From positions 1 through 37,473 of the forward strand of contig JANYJE010000050.1 in NCBI GenBank assembly GCA_025408405.1: a DNA stretch of 37,473 nucleotides. Reading direction: 5' to 3'. Both the position numbers and the translations under genes were made by a program. The DNA is from Nitrosomonadales bacterium (GTDB lineage Bacteria > Pseudomonadota > Gammaproteobacteria > Burkholderiales > Gallionellaceae). This document shows, piece by piece, positions 20,552 to 28,431 of the stretch. The notes below the pieces were generated by a model. That model did no database searches, was not told the DNA's origin, and saw only the letters and a list, made by a program, of their open reading frames with translations. Position 1 is the first letter of the stretch, and each line of letters starts with the position of its first letter.

Positions 20552-21630
20552 GAGCGAACCTCTATCAAACGATGTGTTCTTTTGGTTTTGTCCTGCACCT
20601 GTCCGGCCAACTGCCCGCATGCCGCAGCAATATCGTCGCCGCGCGTCTTGCGCACTGTCGTAACCAAATCTGCCTGCATCAGCACATCGCGGAAACGACG
20701 CACATTTTCAGCGCCGGAACGCCGATATGGCGCTTGCGGGAACGGGTTGAACGGGATCAGGTTGAACTTGCACGGAACATCGCGCACCAGTGCAATCAGT
20801 TCGCGTGCCTGCTGCACGCTGTCATTCACTCCTTCCAGCATGACATACTCGAAAGTAATAAAGTCTCGCGGCGCACGCTCCAGATAGCGCTGACAGGCCG
20901 ACATCAACTGGCGCAAGGGGTACTTCTGGTTGACCGGAACCAGCACATTGCGCAGTTCGTCATTCGGTGCATGCAGAGATACCGCAAGCGCCACGGGACA
21001 TTCGTCACGCAGCCGGTCCATCGCGGGCACGATACCCGAGGTGGACACGGTCACGCGGCGGCGCGACAAGCCATAAGCATGATCGTCCAGCATCAGGCGC
21101 AAAGCCGTCACCGTGTTATCGAAATTCAGCAGGGGCTCGCCCATGCCCATCATCACCACATTGCTCACTGGCCAATTGCCATCTGCATCGCGGCCGATCC
21201 GGCGATTGGCCCACCACAACTGGCCGATGATTTCCGCCGCACTCAGGTTGCGGTTAAACCCTTGCTTGCCGGTGGAGCAAAATGCGCAATCCAGCGCACA
21301 GCCAGCCTGGCTCGATATGCACAGGGTGCCGCGTCCGGCTTCGGGAATGAACACGGTCTCCACCGCATTGCCCGTGCCCACGTTCAGCAGCCACTTGCGC
21401 GTACCGTCGTCGGATAGTTCCTCGCGCATCACGGCAGGCGAGTCCACACAGGCCTCGGCTAGCAGCTTCTCGCGCAAGGAAGCGGCGATGTCAGTCATCG
21501 CCGCGAAATCTGGCTCCCCCATTTTGTGTATCCAGCGCAACACCTGGCGCGCGCGGAAGGGCTTTTCGCCACGTTCCGCAAACCATGCAGTCAGCTGTTG
21601 CGCATCAAAATTGAGGAGGTTTTCTGCCAT
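20548..21630 (-). CDS. rlmN: Dual-specificity rRNA/tRNA adenine-C2 methyltransferase RlmN
   Basis: A 360-residue radical-SAM enzyme that methylates C2 of A2503 in 23S rRNA and A37 in some tRNAs. The radical-SAM cluster motif [19 protein letters not shown] (CxxxCxxC, about 111-118) is intact. [13 protein letters not shown] (SAM-binding) and the C-terminal catalytic Cys region near [16 protein letters not shown] are present. Length is normal. The ATG overlaps the ndk stop by one base (TAATG), and the stop overlaps the pilW start, so the whole ndk-rlmN-pilW run is probably translationally coupled. Confidence 0.96.
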   Translation of the reverse strand: MAENLLNFDAQQLTAWFAERGEKPFRARQVLRWIHKMGEPDFAAMTDIAASLREKLLAEACVDSPAVMREELSDDGTRKWLLNVGTGNAVETVFIPEAGRGTLCISSQAGCALDCAFCSTGKQGFNRNLSAAEIIGQLWWANRRIGRDADGNWPVSNVVMMGMGEPLLNFDNTVTALRLMLDDHAYGLSRRRVTVSTSGIVPAMDRLRDECPVALAVSLHAPNDELRNVLVPVNQKYPLRQLMSACQRYLERAPRDFITFEYVMLEGVNDSVQQARELIALVRDVPCKFNLIPFNPFPQAPYRRSGAENVRRFRDVLMQADLVTTVRKTRGDDIAAACGQLAGQVQDKTKRTHRLIEVRS

Positions 21631-22055
21631 TAGCGAGAATAAACGTTCATGCTTGGGAAGAAGTAAGCGATCTCAACGGCAGCCGTTTCAGCAGCGTCAG
21701 AACCATGCACCGCGTTAGCGTCGATGCTGTCGGCAAAATCGGCGCGTATTGTGCCTTTTTCTGCCTTCTTTGGATCAGTAGCGCCCATCAGATCACGATT
21801 TTTCAGAATCGCGCCCTCGCCTTCCAGGGCCTGCACCATCACAGGGCCGGAGATCATGAAATCCACCAGATCCTTGAAGAAAGGACGAGCACGATGCACG
21901 GCATAAAAGCCTTCCGCCTCAGCGCGTGACAGGTGCATCATGCGCGCAGCGATCACTTTCAGGCCGGCACCTTCGAAGCGGGAATAAATCTGGCCAACCA
22001 CATTCTTGGCAACAGCATCGGGTTTGATAATAGACAGAGTACGTTCAACGGCCAT
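21630..22055 (-). CDS. ndk: Nucleoside diphosphate kinase
   Basis: A 141-residue enzyme that transfers the gamma phosphate among nucleoside triphosphates via a phospho-histidine. [21 protein letters not shown] starts the protein. The active-site motif [16 protein letters not shown] (catalytic His in VHGSD, about 117) is intact. The open frame extends six codons upstream, but the ATG at 22055 is the family start and has GGAGA about 8 bases before it. It is the first gene of the long minus-strand operon. The promoter should lie in the AT-rich gap 22056-22247. Confidence 0.97.
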   Translation of the reverse strand: MAVERTLSIIKPDAVAKNVVGQIYSRFEGAGLKVIAARMMHLSRAEAEGFYAVHRARPFFKDLVDFMISGPVMVQALEGEGAILKNRDLMGATDPKKAEKGTIRADFADSIDANAVHGSDAAETAAVEIAYFFPSMNVYSR

Positions 22056-22247
22056 GCTACTTTCTCCAAACAATTATTAAAGTTAATAAAAAACAGCCGC
22101 GTATTTTACCCTACAAACGGTTTTCAAACCACGGACATGGATAAAACGGAAGAAAAACCAGAGAATCCCCCCACCCATAGTGTGATTACTGCAACGTTGG
22201 GTAGACACTCACAACCCATCACAAATCAAGAATTAGACAGCACGCTA

Positions 22248-23543
22248 TCAATGAGTTGCATAGAGCAAGCTGGGCAACCAAAGACTGATGGCCGGGATAT
22301 AAGTAATAACGAGCAGATACCCCAACATCACGAATACCCACGGCAAAGTCGCCAAGGAGACTTCAGTCAACCCCATCTTGGCGAGATGGCTGGAAACAAA
22401 CAGGTTGAGTCCGACCGGCGGATGGATCATGCCGATCTCCATATTCACCGTCATGATGATGCCCAGATGAATCGGATCAATGCCCAGGGTTTTAGCTATC
22501 GGCAAGAACAGTGGTGCAAGAATCAAGATAATGGAAGTAGGCTCCATGAATTGCCCGGCAGCAAGCAGCGATAAATTCACAATCAGCAGGAACATCCAGG
22601 GAGAGAGATGTTGGCCGACCACCCAGCTGGTCATCTCTTGCGGGATTTGCTCCGAAGTCATCAGGAACGAAAACAGGATGGCGTTGGTGATGATGTAGAG
22701 CAGCATCGCACTGGTGTTGGCTGCCGCCAATAACGACTGGGGTACCTCGCGCCACTTCAAATCGCCATAAATAAATTTCGCCGCCACAAAACCATACACC
22801 GCCGCCACCGCCGCTGCTTCGGTTGGCGTAAAAAGGCCGCCATAGATACCTCCCATGACAATGACCACCAGGAACAGCCCCCACCATGCATCAAAAAAGG
22901 AGCGCAGCAACTCCTTGCCCGCAGGCTTGGGCAGTACCGGAAAATTCTTGCGTTTGGCCTGGATGAATACCAAACCCATCAAAAGAAAAGCGAGCAATAT
23001 GCCAGGAACGATTCCGGCCATGAACAATTTGCCTGCGCTCTCGCTGGTCGACACCGCGTAGATGATCATCACAATGGAAGGCGGGATGAGTATCCCGAGC
23101 GACCCCGAAGTAGTGATCACGCCAACGCCAAAACGCTTGGGGTAGCCCGCATTGACCATGGCCGGCAGCATTACTGAGCCAATCGCCATCACTGTGGCCG
23201 GGCTGGAACCGGAGATGGTGGCGAAGAAAGCACAGGACAGCACCGCCGCCATCGCCATGCCGCCAGGCATCCAGCCAACCAGATTGCTGGCGAAGCGGAT
23301 GATGCGTGCGGCGATCTTGCCATCGATCAGGAATTGCCCTGACAGCACGAAGAATGGCACCGCCATGATGGAAAAACTTTCCAGTCCGGTGAACAGGCGT
23401 TGCGAGATGATGTTGATGGTATCAAAGCTGAATGAGGAAAAGCCGAGCAAAAATACCAGTACAGTTGTCCCCAGCGCAATCGAGATCGGCGTGCTGGTGA
23501 GCAACAGCAGCATCAGGATGCTGATGATAATCAAAAAGGTCAT
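22248..23543 (-). CDS. dctM: TRAP transporter large permease DctM
   Basis: A 431-residue integral membrane protein with about 12 TM segments. It is the transport-competent subunit of a sodium- or proton-driven TRAP transporter. Typical DctM stretches include FFVLSGQFLIDGKIAARII, ATISGSSPATVMAIGSVMLP, SGSLGILIPPSIVMIIYA and FTPTEAAAVAAVYGF. The ATG overlaps the end of dctQ by 4 bases. Within DctM the family is C4-dicarboxylate-like, but substrate cannot be fixed from the permease. I see no intrinsic terminator in the gap that follows. Confidence 0.93.
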   Translation of the reverse strand: MTFLIIISILMLLLLTSTPISIALGTTVLVFLLGFSSFSFDTINIISQRLFTGLESFSIMAVPFFVLSGQFLIDGKIAARIIRFASNLVGWMPGGMAMAAVLSCAFFATISGSSPATVMAIGSVMLPAMVNAGYPKRFGVGVITTSGSLGILIPPSIVMIIYAVSTSESAGKLFMAGIVPGILLAFLLMGLVFIQAKRKNFPVLPKPAGKELLRSFFDAWWGLFLVVIVMGGIYGGLFTPTEAAAVAAVYGFVAAKFIYGDLKWREVPQSLLAAANTSAMLLYIITNAILFSFLMTSEQIPQEMTSWVVGQHLSPWMFLLIVNLSLLAAGQFMEPTSIILILAPLFLPIAKTLGIDPIHLGIIMTVNMEIGMIHPPVGLNLFVSSHLAKMGLTEVSLATLPWVFVMLGYLLVITYIPAISLWLPSLLYATH

Positions 23544-24052
23544 GGCTGCACCTCATCGCTGGGTGCGCCCATAGTATGGCTATGGACATGGCCTGTTTTG
23601 ACGAACACCAGCAAAGCTTGAATAAAACGGTAACACATAAGGCCGGAGCCAAACGGGATCGCCAGATAAATGATCCACATCGGCCATTCCAGATCGGGCG
23701 ATGTCTGCCCGGTTCCATAGATAAATATCACCCAACGCGCACCAAAAAACGAGATGACGCCGGTGAACATCACGCCGAGCAGCATGGAGATGATAATGAG
23801 TGTGCGCTTGATGGAAGGCCGTACCGCATTCACCACAAAATCCACACCAATATGAATGCCGGTACGAACGCCATAGGCAGCACCGAACTTGGCCATCCAG
23901 ATAAACAGATAGATAGTCAGCTCCTGCGCCCAACTAAGACCTGAGCCTCCCAAATAGCGCATCACCACGGCAGCAAAGGTCACCAGCGTCGCTACCGCCA
24001 TGAATGAGGCGATCAGCACCTCCTCGAAGCGATCCAATATCCGATTGAACAT
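23540..24052 (-). CDS. dctQ: TRAP transporter small permease DctQ
   Basis: About 170 residues with four TM segments. It carries a DctQ-type central stretch (LTIYLFIWMAKFGAAYGVRTGIHIGVD) and ends in a His-containing cytosolic tail. The start at 24052 (MFNRILDRFEE) is chosen because GGGAGG lies 4 bases before it and it begins like other family members; an upstream in-frame ATG at 24094 lies inside the dctP-dctQ terminator and is unlikely. It pairs with DctM in the membrane and is coupled to it by a 4-base overlap. Confidence 0.9.
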   Translation of the reverse strand: MFNRILDRFEEVLIASFMAVATLVTFAAVVMRYLGGSGLSWAQELTIYLFIWMAKFGAAYGVRTGIHIGVDFVVNAVRPSIKRTLIIISMLLGVMFTGVISFFGARWVIFIYGTGQTSPDLEWPMWIIYLAIPFGSGLMCYRFIQALLVFVKTGHVHSHTMGAPSDEVQP

Positions 24053-24071
24053 ACACCTCCCGACGCCCCAT

Positions 24072-24100
24072 AAAAAAGCCCAGTAAAGGAACACTGGGCT
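24072..24100 (-). terminator. Intrinsic terminator between dctP and dctQM
   Basis: On the minus strand an 8-bp perfect stem AGCCCAGT/ACTGGGCT with an 8-base loop is followed directly by TTTTTT. It lies 9 bases after the dctP stop and about 20 bases before the dctQ start. There is little room for a separate dctQM promoter, so it probably lets a fraction of transcripts through. That would give far more binding protein than permease. Confidence 0.8.
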
Positions 24101-24109
24101 AGATGTGGA

Positions 24110-25171
24110 CTATTGTTTTTTCTTGTCAGAATGAGATTGGTTTGCTGGCTTCTTCTTGGTCTCTTGAGCCGCCTGTTCTTTGGCTACTTGGCTGGCTATG
24201 TCATACACGCCCTGGATCAAGTCTTTGCCGATGACACTTTCGAATTCGCCATGCACCGGCAGCAACGCCTTACGCCATGCTTCACGTTCACTTTCTGTCA
24301 GAACATATACTTCGGTTGTCTTGGCAGCACGCACTTTTTCCAGCGCCTCATCGTTATCCTTCTGGGCGATATTGCGCTCGAACTCGGTTGCCTCCTTCAT
24401 GGCTGCGGTCAGCTCCTTGCGCACATCAACCGGGAGACCATCCCAGAATTTCTTGTTTACTACCACCGCATAGCCCAAATAGCCATGGTTCGAAATGGTC
24501 AGGTGCTTCTGCACCTCATTCATCTTTTGTGTGTAGAAGTTGGAGTTCGGATTCTCGGTGCCATCCACCACCCCCTGCTGCAAAGCTGAATACACTTCGC
24601 TGAACGCCATACTCTGCGGGATGGCACCGAGTGCCTTCATTTGTGCGTCCAGCACCTTGGATGACTGAATGCGCATCTTCATTCCCTTGAAATCGGACAC
24701 ATTATGCATTGGACGGTTCGAGCTCATTTGCTTGAATCCGTTATCCCAGAACGCCAAACCAGTCAGTCCTTTGGTATCAAGCTTGGCAAATAATTTCTTG
24801 CCCACCTCACCATCCATGACGCGATGCAGCACAGTGATATCTGGAAAAATATAGGGCAAATCGAAGACTTCAAATTCGCGCGCACCCATCGGACCGAACT
24901 TGGCCATGGACGGGGCCAGCATCTGCACAGAACCTAGCTGCAACGCCTCCAGCTCTTCCCTATCCTTGTACAACTGACTATTGGGATAAACCTCCACCTT
25001 GACCTGCCCCTTGGTCTTCTCTTCTGCAAGCAGCTTGAATTTTTCAGCCGCCCTGCCTTTGGGCGTATCCGGTGCCACTACATGGCTGAATTTGATAACA
25101 ATAGGATCTGCCAAGGTGATGGCAGAGCAAGACAACAACAGCACGCCTAGCAAAACGCTCATGTTTTTCAT
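24110..25171 (-). CDS. dctP: TRAP transporter substrate-binding protein DctP
   Basis: A 353-residue periplasmic binding protein. The signal peptide is MKNMSVLLGVLLLSCSAITLA, then the mature family start DPIVIKFSHVVAPDTPKG. The ligand-binding Arg region GMKMRIQSSKVLDAQ and NPNSNFYTQKMNEVQ fit the C4-dicarboxylate DctP branch (succinate, fumarate, malate), inferred from overall resemblance. The end carries an extra Gln/Lys-rich tail (AAQETKKKPANQSHSDKKKQ) not typical of the family. The start at 25171 has GGGAG about 9 bases upstream; the frame continues to 25258 without a signal-like sequence. Confidence 0.92.
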   Translation of the reverse strand: MKNMSVLLGVLLLSCSAITLADPIVIKFSHVVAPDTPKGRAAEKFKLLAEEKTKGQVKVEVYPNSQLYKDREELEALQLGSVQMLAPSMAKFGPMGAREFEVFDLPYIFPDITVLHRVMDGEVGKKLFAKLDTKGLTGLAFWDNGFKQMSSNRPMHNVSDFKGMKMRIQSSKVLDAQMKALGAIPQSMAFSEVYSALQQGVVDGTENPNSNFYTQKMNEVQKHLTISNHGYLGYAVVVNKKFWDGLPVDVRKELTAAMKEATEFERNIAQKDNDEALEKVRAAKTTEVYVLTESEREAWRKALLPVHGEFESVIGKDLIQGVYDIASQVAKEQAAQETKKKPANQSHSDKKKQ

Positions 25172-25634
25172 AGCTAACACTCCCATGTTAAACGACAAAT
25201 CCGGCCGAATTATGCCGTGTTGCCTTGCATCATAGTGCAATAACTCCGCTCTTACCAATCCCCATCGCAGGACTATATGAAATTCTCATCGCCCCTTCCG
25301 CACCGCCGTTAATTACCGGCGAATGGGCAAGCATGGGTTAGAAATCCAGCAGCAGAATCTTCAGAATTTTAAATTTTTGCATAGCATTGATGATTATGCA
25401 TTTCACCATGGGTAATAGCGCGCCAATTCACATCAATTTAAAGGGAACAATTTTCAACGCGCGCCAACAAACTGACATATATCGCGACGTTAGAGGCTCA
25501 GAATGGATGCAAGTTAAGACGTGAGTTTTGACGGAATATTATTGGATTTCATCCATCAAAATCGATATGTTGTGCGAGTCTCCGCTATTGCCCATGCACA
25601 CAAACAATGCCGTTACTTTTTCATATCACACCAT
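25172..25634. other. 463-base gap between dctP and uvrB
   Basis: This gap must hold the promoter of dctP (minus strand) and the 3' region of uvrB. I found no convincing sigma-70 or sigma-54 promoter: GG and GC doublets exist near 25230-25250 but not at the required 10-base spacing. A weak hairpin (CGCCG/CGGCG, 8-base loop, near 25302-25320) has no T-run. No protein-like open frame occurs; the plus-strand frame running in from here is antisense to uvrB. Confidence 0.4.
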
Positions 25635-27659
25635 TTACAGCGGTGAAAACAAAACGCTCTCACGCAGCTTCTTCAATTGGTCGCGAAATTCTGCGGCACG
25701 CTCAAACTCCAGATTCTTAGCTGCTTGCAGCATGTCTTTTTCCAGGCGGCGAATTTCTTTCGACACATCCTTCTCGCTCATCGCCAGGTACCTGGCTTCG
25801 GCCTGCGCCGCCTTGAGCTGCTTGCGCGCCGCATCCGGCTCGTACATGCCGTCGATAATATCCTTGATGCGCTTGCTCACGCTCAGCGGGGTAATACCAT
25901 GCGCCGCGTTGTGCGCCAGCTGTTTGTTGCGGCGACGCTCAGTCTCGTCTATCGCATAGCGCATGGAGTCGGTAATACGGTCAGCATACAAAATGGCCGT
26001 GCCGTGCAAGTGCCGTGCAGCACGCCCTATGGTCTGGATCAGAGAACGGCGCGAACGCAGGAAGCCTTCCTTGTCCGCATCCAGTATCGCCACCAGCGAC
26101 ACCTCGGGAATGTCCAATCCTTCACGCAACAGGTTGATGCCAATCAGCACGTCAAACATCCCCAAGCGCAGGTCGCGGATAATTTCCACGCGCTCTACGG
26201 TTTCAATATCCGAGTGCAGATAGCGCACCTTGATACCGTGCTCGGACAGGTAATCGGTGAGATCTTCCGACATGCGCTTGGTCAGGGTAGTGACCAGCAC
26301 GCGCTCGCCCTGTTTGATGCGCAGGTTGATTTCAGACATCAGGTCATCGACCTGATTGGTCGCCGGACGCACTTCGATCAGCGGATCCACCAGGCCGGTT
26401 GGCCGCACCACCTGCTCCACCACCTGGCCGGCATGCTTCTCTTCATAATCCGCAGGGGTGGCGGATACAAAGATGCTCTGGCGCATGCAGCGTTCAAATT
26501 CGTCGAAGCGCAACGGGCGGTTATCCAGCGCAGACGGCAGACGGAAACCGTAGTTCACCAGATTTTCCTTGCGCGCGCGATCGCCCTTGTACATGCCGCC
26601 AATTTGCGGAATGGTGACGTGACTTTCATCCAGAAACATCAGCGCATCAGGCGGCAGATAATCCAGCAAGGTAGGCGGCGGAGCGCCTGCATTGCGGCCG
26701 GACAGATGACGCGAGTAGTTTTCAATCCCCTTGCAGAAACCGATCTCGTTCAGCATCTCCAGATCATGGCGGGTGCGCTGTTCTATACGTTGCGCCTCAA
26801 CCAGTTTGTTTTCGCGCTGGTAAAAGGCGATGCGCTCGGCCAGTTCAAGCTTGATCTGCTCAATCGCGCGCAAAGTGGTGCTGCGCGGCGTGACGTAATG
26901 GCTGGAAGGATAGACCGTGTAGCGCGGCACTTTCTGCAGTATCTGGCCGGTGAGCGGGTCGAACAACGACAGGCTTTCAACTTCATCGTCGAACAAGGTC
27001 AGGCGCAGCGCATGCTCGCTGCTTTCAGCAGGGAAGATGTCGATGACATCGCCGCGCACGCGGAAATGACCGCGTGAGAAATCAATATCGTTGCGCTCGT
27101 ATTGCATTTCGGTGAGGCGCTTGATCACTTCGCGCTGCGGCACCACCTCGTTCTGGCGCAAATGCAGGATCATGCCGTGGTAGTCCACCGGGTCGCCAAT
27201 ACCGTAAATCGCCGAAACCGTGGCTACTATGATGGAATCCTGGCGCTCCAGCAGGGATTTGGTCGCAGACAGGCGCAGCTGCTCGATCTGCTCGTTGATG
27301 CTGGAATCTTTCTCGATGAACATGTCGCGCGAGGGGACATAGGCTTCCGGCTGGTAGTAGTCGTAATAGGAAACGAAATATTCCACCGCATTTTCCGGGA
27401 AAAATTCGCGCATTTCGGAATACAGCTGCGCCGCCAGGGTCTTGTTCGGCGCCATGATGATGGCCGGCCGCCCCAATTGCGCGATGACATTGGCCATGGT
27501 GAAAGTCTTGCCTGATCCGGTCACGCCGAGCAGCGTCTGGAATGAAAGCCCATCGTTGATCCCCTCTGCCAGTTGCGCAATCGCAGTGGGCTGATCGCCT
27601 GCGGGCTCGAATGGCCGGTGCAGGCGATATGGGCTATTGGGAAAGGTAACAAGGCTCAT
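25635..27659 (-). CDS. uvrB: Excinuclease ABC subunit B
   Basis: A 674-residue DNA-damage recognition helicase of nucleotide excision repair. The N-terminus [22 protein letters not shown] is the family signature. Walker A is [10 protein letters not shown], the beta-hairpin region [12 protein letters not shown] follows, then [14 protein letters not shown] (DEAD-like box), the helicase motif [12 protein letters not shown], and a C-terminal UVR domain ([32 protein letters not shown]) that contacts UvrC. I place the start at the ATG at 27659; a GTG two codons upstream is possible. Neither has a clear ribosome binding site, so translation may depend on the 32-codon ORF that stops 10 bases upstream. 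Confidence 0.96.
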   Translation of the reverse strand: MSLVTFPNSPYRLHRPFEPAGDQPTAIAQLAEGINDGLSFQTLLGVTGSGKTFTMANVIAQLGRPAIIMAPNKTLAAQLYSEMREFFPENAVEYFVSYYDYYQPEAYVPSRDMFIEKDSSINEQIEQLRLSATKSLLERQDSIIVATVSAIYGIGDPVDYHGMILHLRQNEVVPQREVIKRLTEMQYERNDIDFSRGHFRVRGDVIDIFPAESSEHALRLTLFDDEVESLSLFDPLTGQILQKVPRYTVYPSSHYVTPRSTTLRAIEQIKLELAERIAFYQRENKLVEAQRIEQRTRHDLEMLNEIGFCKGIENYSRHLSGRNAGAPPPTLLDYLPPDALMFLDESHVTIPQIGGMYKGDRARKENLVNYGFRLPSALDNRPLRFDEFERCMRQSIFVSATPADYEEKHAGQVVEQVVRPTGLVDPLIEVRPATNQVDDLMSEINLRIKQGERVLVTTLTKRMSEDLTDYLSEHGIKVRYLHSDIETVERVEIIRDLRLGMFDVLIGINLLREGLDIPEVSLVAILDADKEGFLRSRRSLIQTIGRAARHLHGTAILYADRITDSMRYAIDETERRRNKQLAHNAAHGITPLSVSKRIKDIIDGMYEPDAARKQLKAAQAEARYLAMSEKDVSKEIRRLEKDMLQAAKNLEFERAAEFRDQLKKLRESVLFSPL

Positions 27660-27683
27660 TTGCACTGACTCATTTAATCACGG
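27627..27683. repeat. Left copy of a split direct repeat (uvrB start region)
   Basis: Bases 27627-27647 are identical over 21 bases to 37302-37322. Bases 27673-27683 are identical over 11 bases to 37323-37333. The 25 bases between them here (27648-27672, which include the uvrB start codon and the stop of the upstream small ORF) are missing in the right copy. Both copies are in the same orientation and enclose the accessory block. Confidence 0.75.
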
Positions 27684-27768
27684 CCATCTGCTCTTGCGTC
27701 GGCCTCACCGTTTCTGCATCCACCCGCATCTGACCACTCTCGGTTTCGTAACTCAAGACTTCACTCAT
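27670..27768 (-). pseudogene. 32-codon ORF resembling the N-terminus of RhuM-family proteins
   Basis: A short minus-strand frame starts at ATG 27766-27768 behind a good GAGGTG site and ends at TGA 27670-27672, 10 bases before the uvrB ATG. Its sequence (YETESGQMRV, then ETVRPTQEQMA) resembles the start of RhuM/COG3943 proteins, which typically read like YQTEDG...ETVWLTQxQMAELF. It then stops where the family continues for about 300 residues. I read it as a truncated remnant, though it may also serve as a translated leader for uvrB. The resemblance is by eye and short. Confidence 0.4.
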
Positions 27769-27880
27769 GGCACACCTCACCCCGCCGCATCGGCAGATGA
27801 ATCAAAGTTACAAGACCCAAGATTATAAAGCTATTACCCGAATAAACCACGCCGACCACCATACCTTGGCGTGTGAAGAT

Positions 27881-27902
27881 GCATAAGCCAATTGGCATAT
27901 GC
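27881..27902. promoter_or_regulatory. 22-bp dyad upstream of the globin promoter (candidate activator site)
   Basis: A perfect 10-base palindrome GCCAATTGGC (27887-27896) is extended by GCATA on the left and TATGC on the right, each separated from it by one A, so 20 of 22 bases are symmetric. The centre lies about 57 bases before the predicted transcript start, a usual place for an activator dimer. The left flank reads AAGATGCATA, which resembles one arm of an NsrR site, but the centre does not. The regulator is unknown. Confidence 0.5.
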
Positions 27903-27912
27903 TCATTATGCC

Positions 27913-27942
27913 TTGACAGGATTCCTGAAGGCACAATAAGAT
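27913..27942 (+). promoter_or_regulatory. Sigma-70 promoter of the globin-reductase operon
   Basis: A consensus -35 TTGACA (27913-27918) is followed after 18 bases by TAAGAT (27937-27942, four of six -10 positions). The transcript would start near 27949 and carry a leader of about 107 bases before the globin ATG at 28057. No other plausible promoter lies between here and the gene, because the last 46 bases are occupied by a terminator and the ribosome binding site. Confidence 0.6.
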
Positions 27943-28010
27943 GTAACCGGAATACATATTCTGTGTGCATTATCGTCAAAGTGCGCATCAAAATGGATTT
28001 GTATCTAGAT

Positions 28011-28035
28011 GCCGGAAAATTCCGGCGTTTTTTTT
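28011..28035 (+). terminator. Intrinsic terminator inside the globin leader (candidate attenuator)
   Basis: The stem GCCGGAA/TTCCGGC (28011-28017 and 28020-28026) with an AA loop is followed by G and eight Ts (28028-28035). It is a textbook rho-independent terminator on the plus strand, ending only 21 bases before the globin ATG. No plus-strand gene lies upstream, so it can only act on the globin transcript itself. A leader segment CCGGAAT (27947-27953) is perfectly complementary to ATTCCGG (28019-28025) and could act as an antiterminator arm if it is transcribed. Confidence 0.8.
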
Positions 28036-28056
28036 ATAACTTGGGGAGTCGTGATA

Positions 28057-28419
28057 ATGAGTTTGTATACAGAAATTGGTGGTGAACCCGCAGTTAACGC
28101 CGCAGTGGACATTTTCTACCGCAAGGTTTTGAAGGATGACCGCATCAAGCACTTCTTCGACGGCGTGGATATGGGCAAGCAAGCGTCCAAGCAAAAGGCT
28201 TTCCTGACCATGGCATTCGGCGGTCCGCACAACTACACTGGCGAAGACATGAGAAAAGGCCATGCGCACCTGGTAGCGAAGGGTCTGAACGACTCGCATT
28301 TTAACGCTGTGATGGAAAACCTCGGCGCAACGCTCACTGAACTCAATGTTCCCGGCCATTTGATTGCTCAAGCTGCCGCAATCGCCGAAAGCACCCGTAA
28401 AGACGTTCTCGGTAAATAA
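28057..28419 (+). CDS. Group I truncated hemoglobin (GlbN/TrHbN type)
   Basis: A 120-residue two-over-two globin. It closely follows cyanobacterial-type GlbN, with VLKDDRIKHFF, QKAFLTMAFGG and the proximal haem His at 69 (in MRKGH). Tyr21 (B10 region) and Gln residues in the E helix are present and would stabilise bound ligand. The distal His that gives bis-histidyl ligation in Synechocystis GlbN is Lys45 here, and the C-terminal haem-linking His is also absent. Group I proteins of this kind often detoxify NO to nitrate with a reductase. GGGGAG lies 9 bases before the ATG. The reductase gene begins 12 bases after the stop. Confidence 0.93.
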   Translation: MSLYTEIGGEPAVNAAVDIFYRKVLKDDRIKHFFDGVDMGKQASKQKAFLTMAFGGPHNYTGEDMRKGHAHLVAKGLNDSHFNAVMENLGATLTELNVPGHLIAQAAAIAESTRKDVLGK

Positions 28420-28431
28420 GTACTAGCGCCT

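Noticed and set aside
25172-25270. Sigma-54 promoter for the TRAP operon
   Set aside because: GG and GC doublets are present, but none at the required 10-base separation.
25677-27077. 466-codon plus-strand open frame opposite uvrB
   Set aside because: It is entirely antisense to the clearly conserved uvrB, with His/Gln/Arg-rich composition typical of a shadow frame and no ribosome site.
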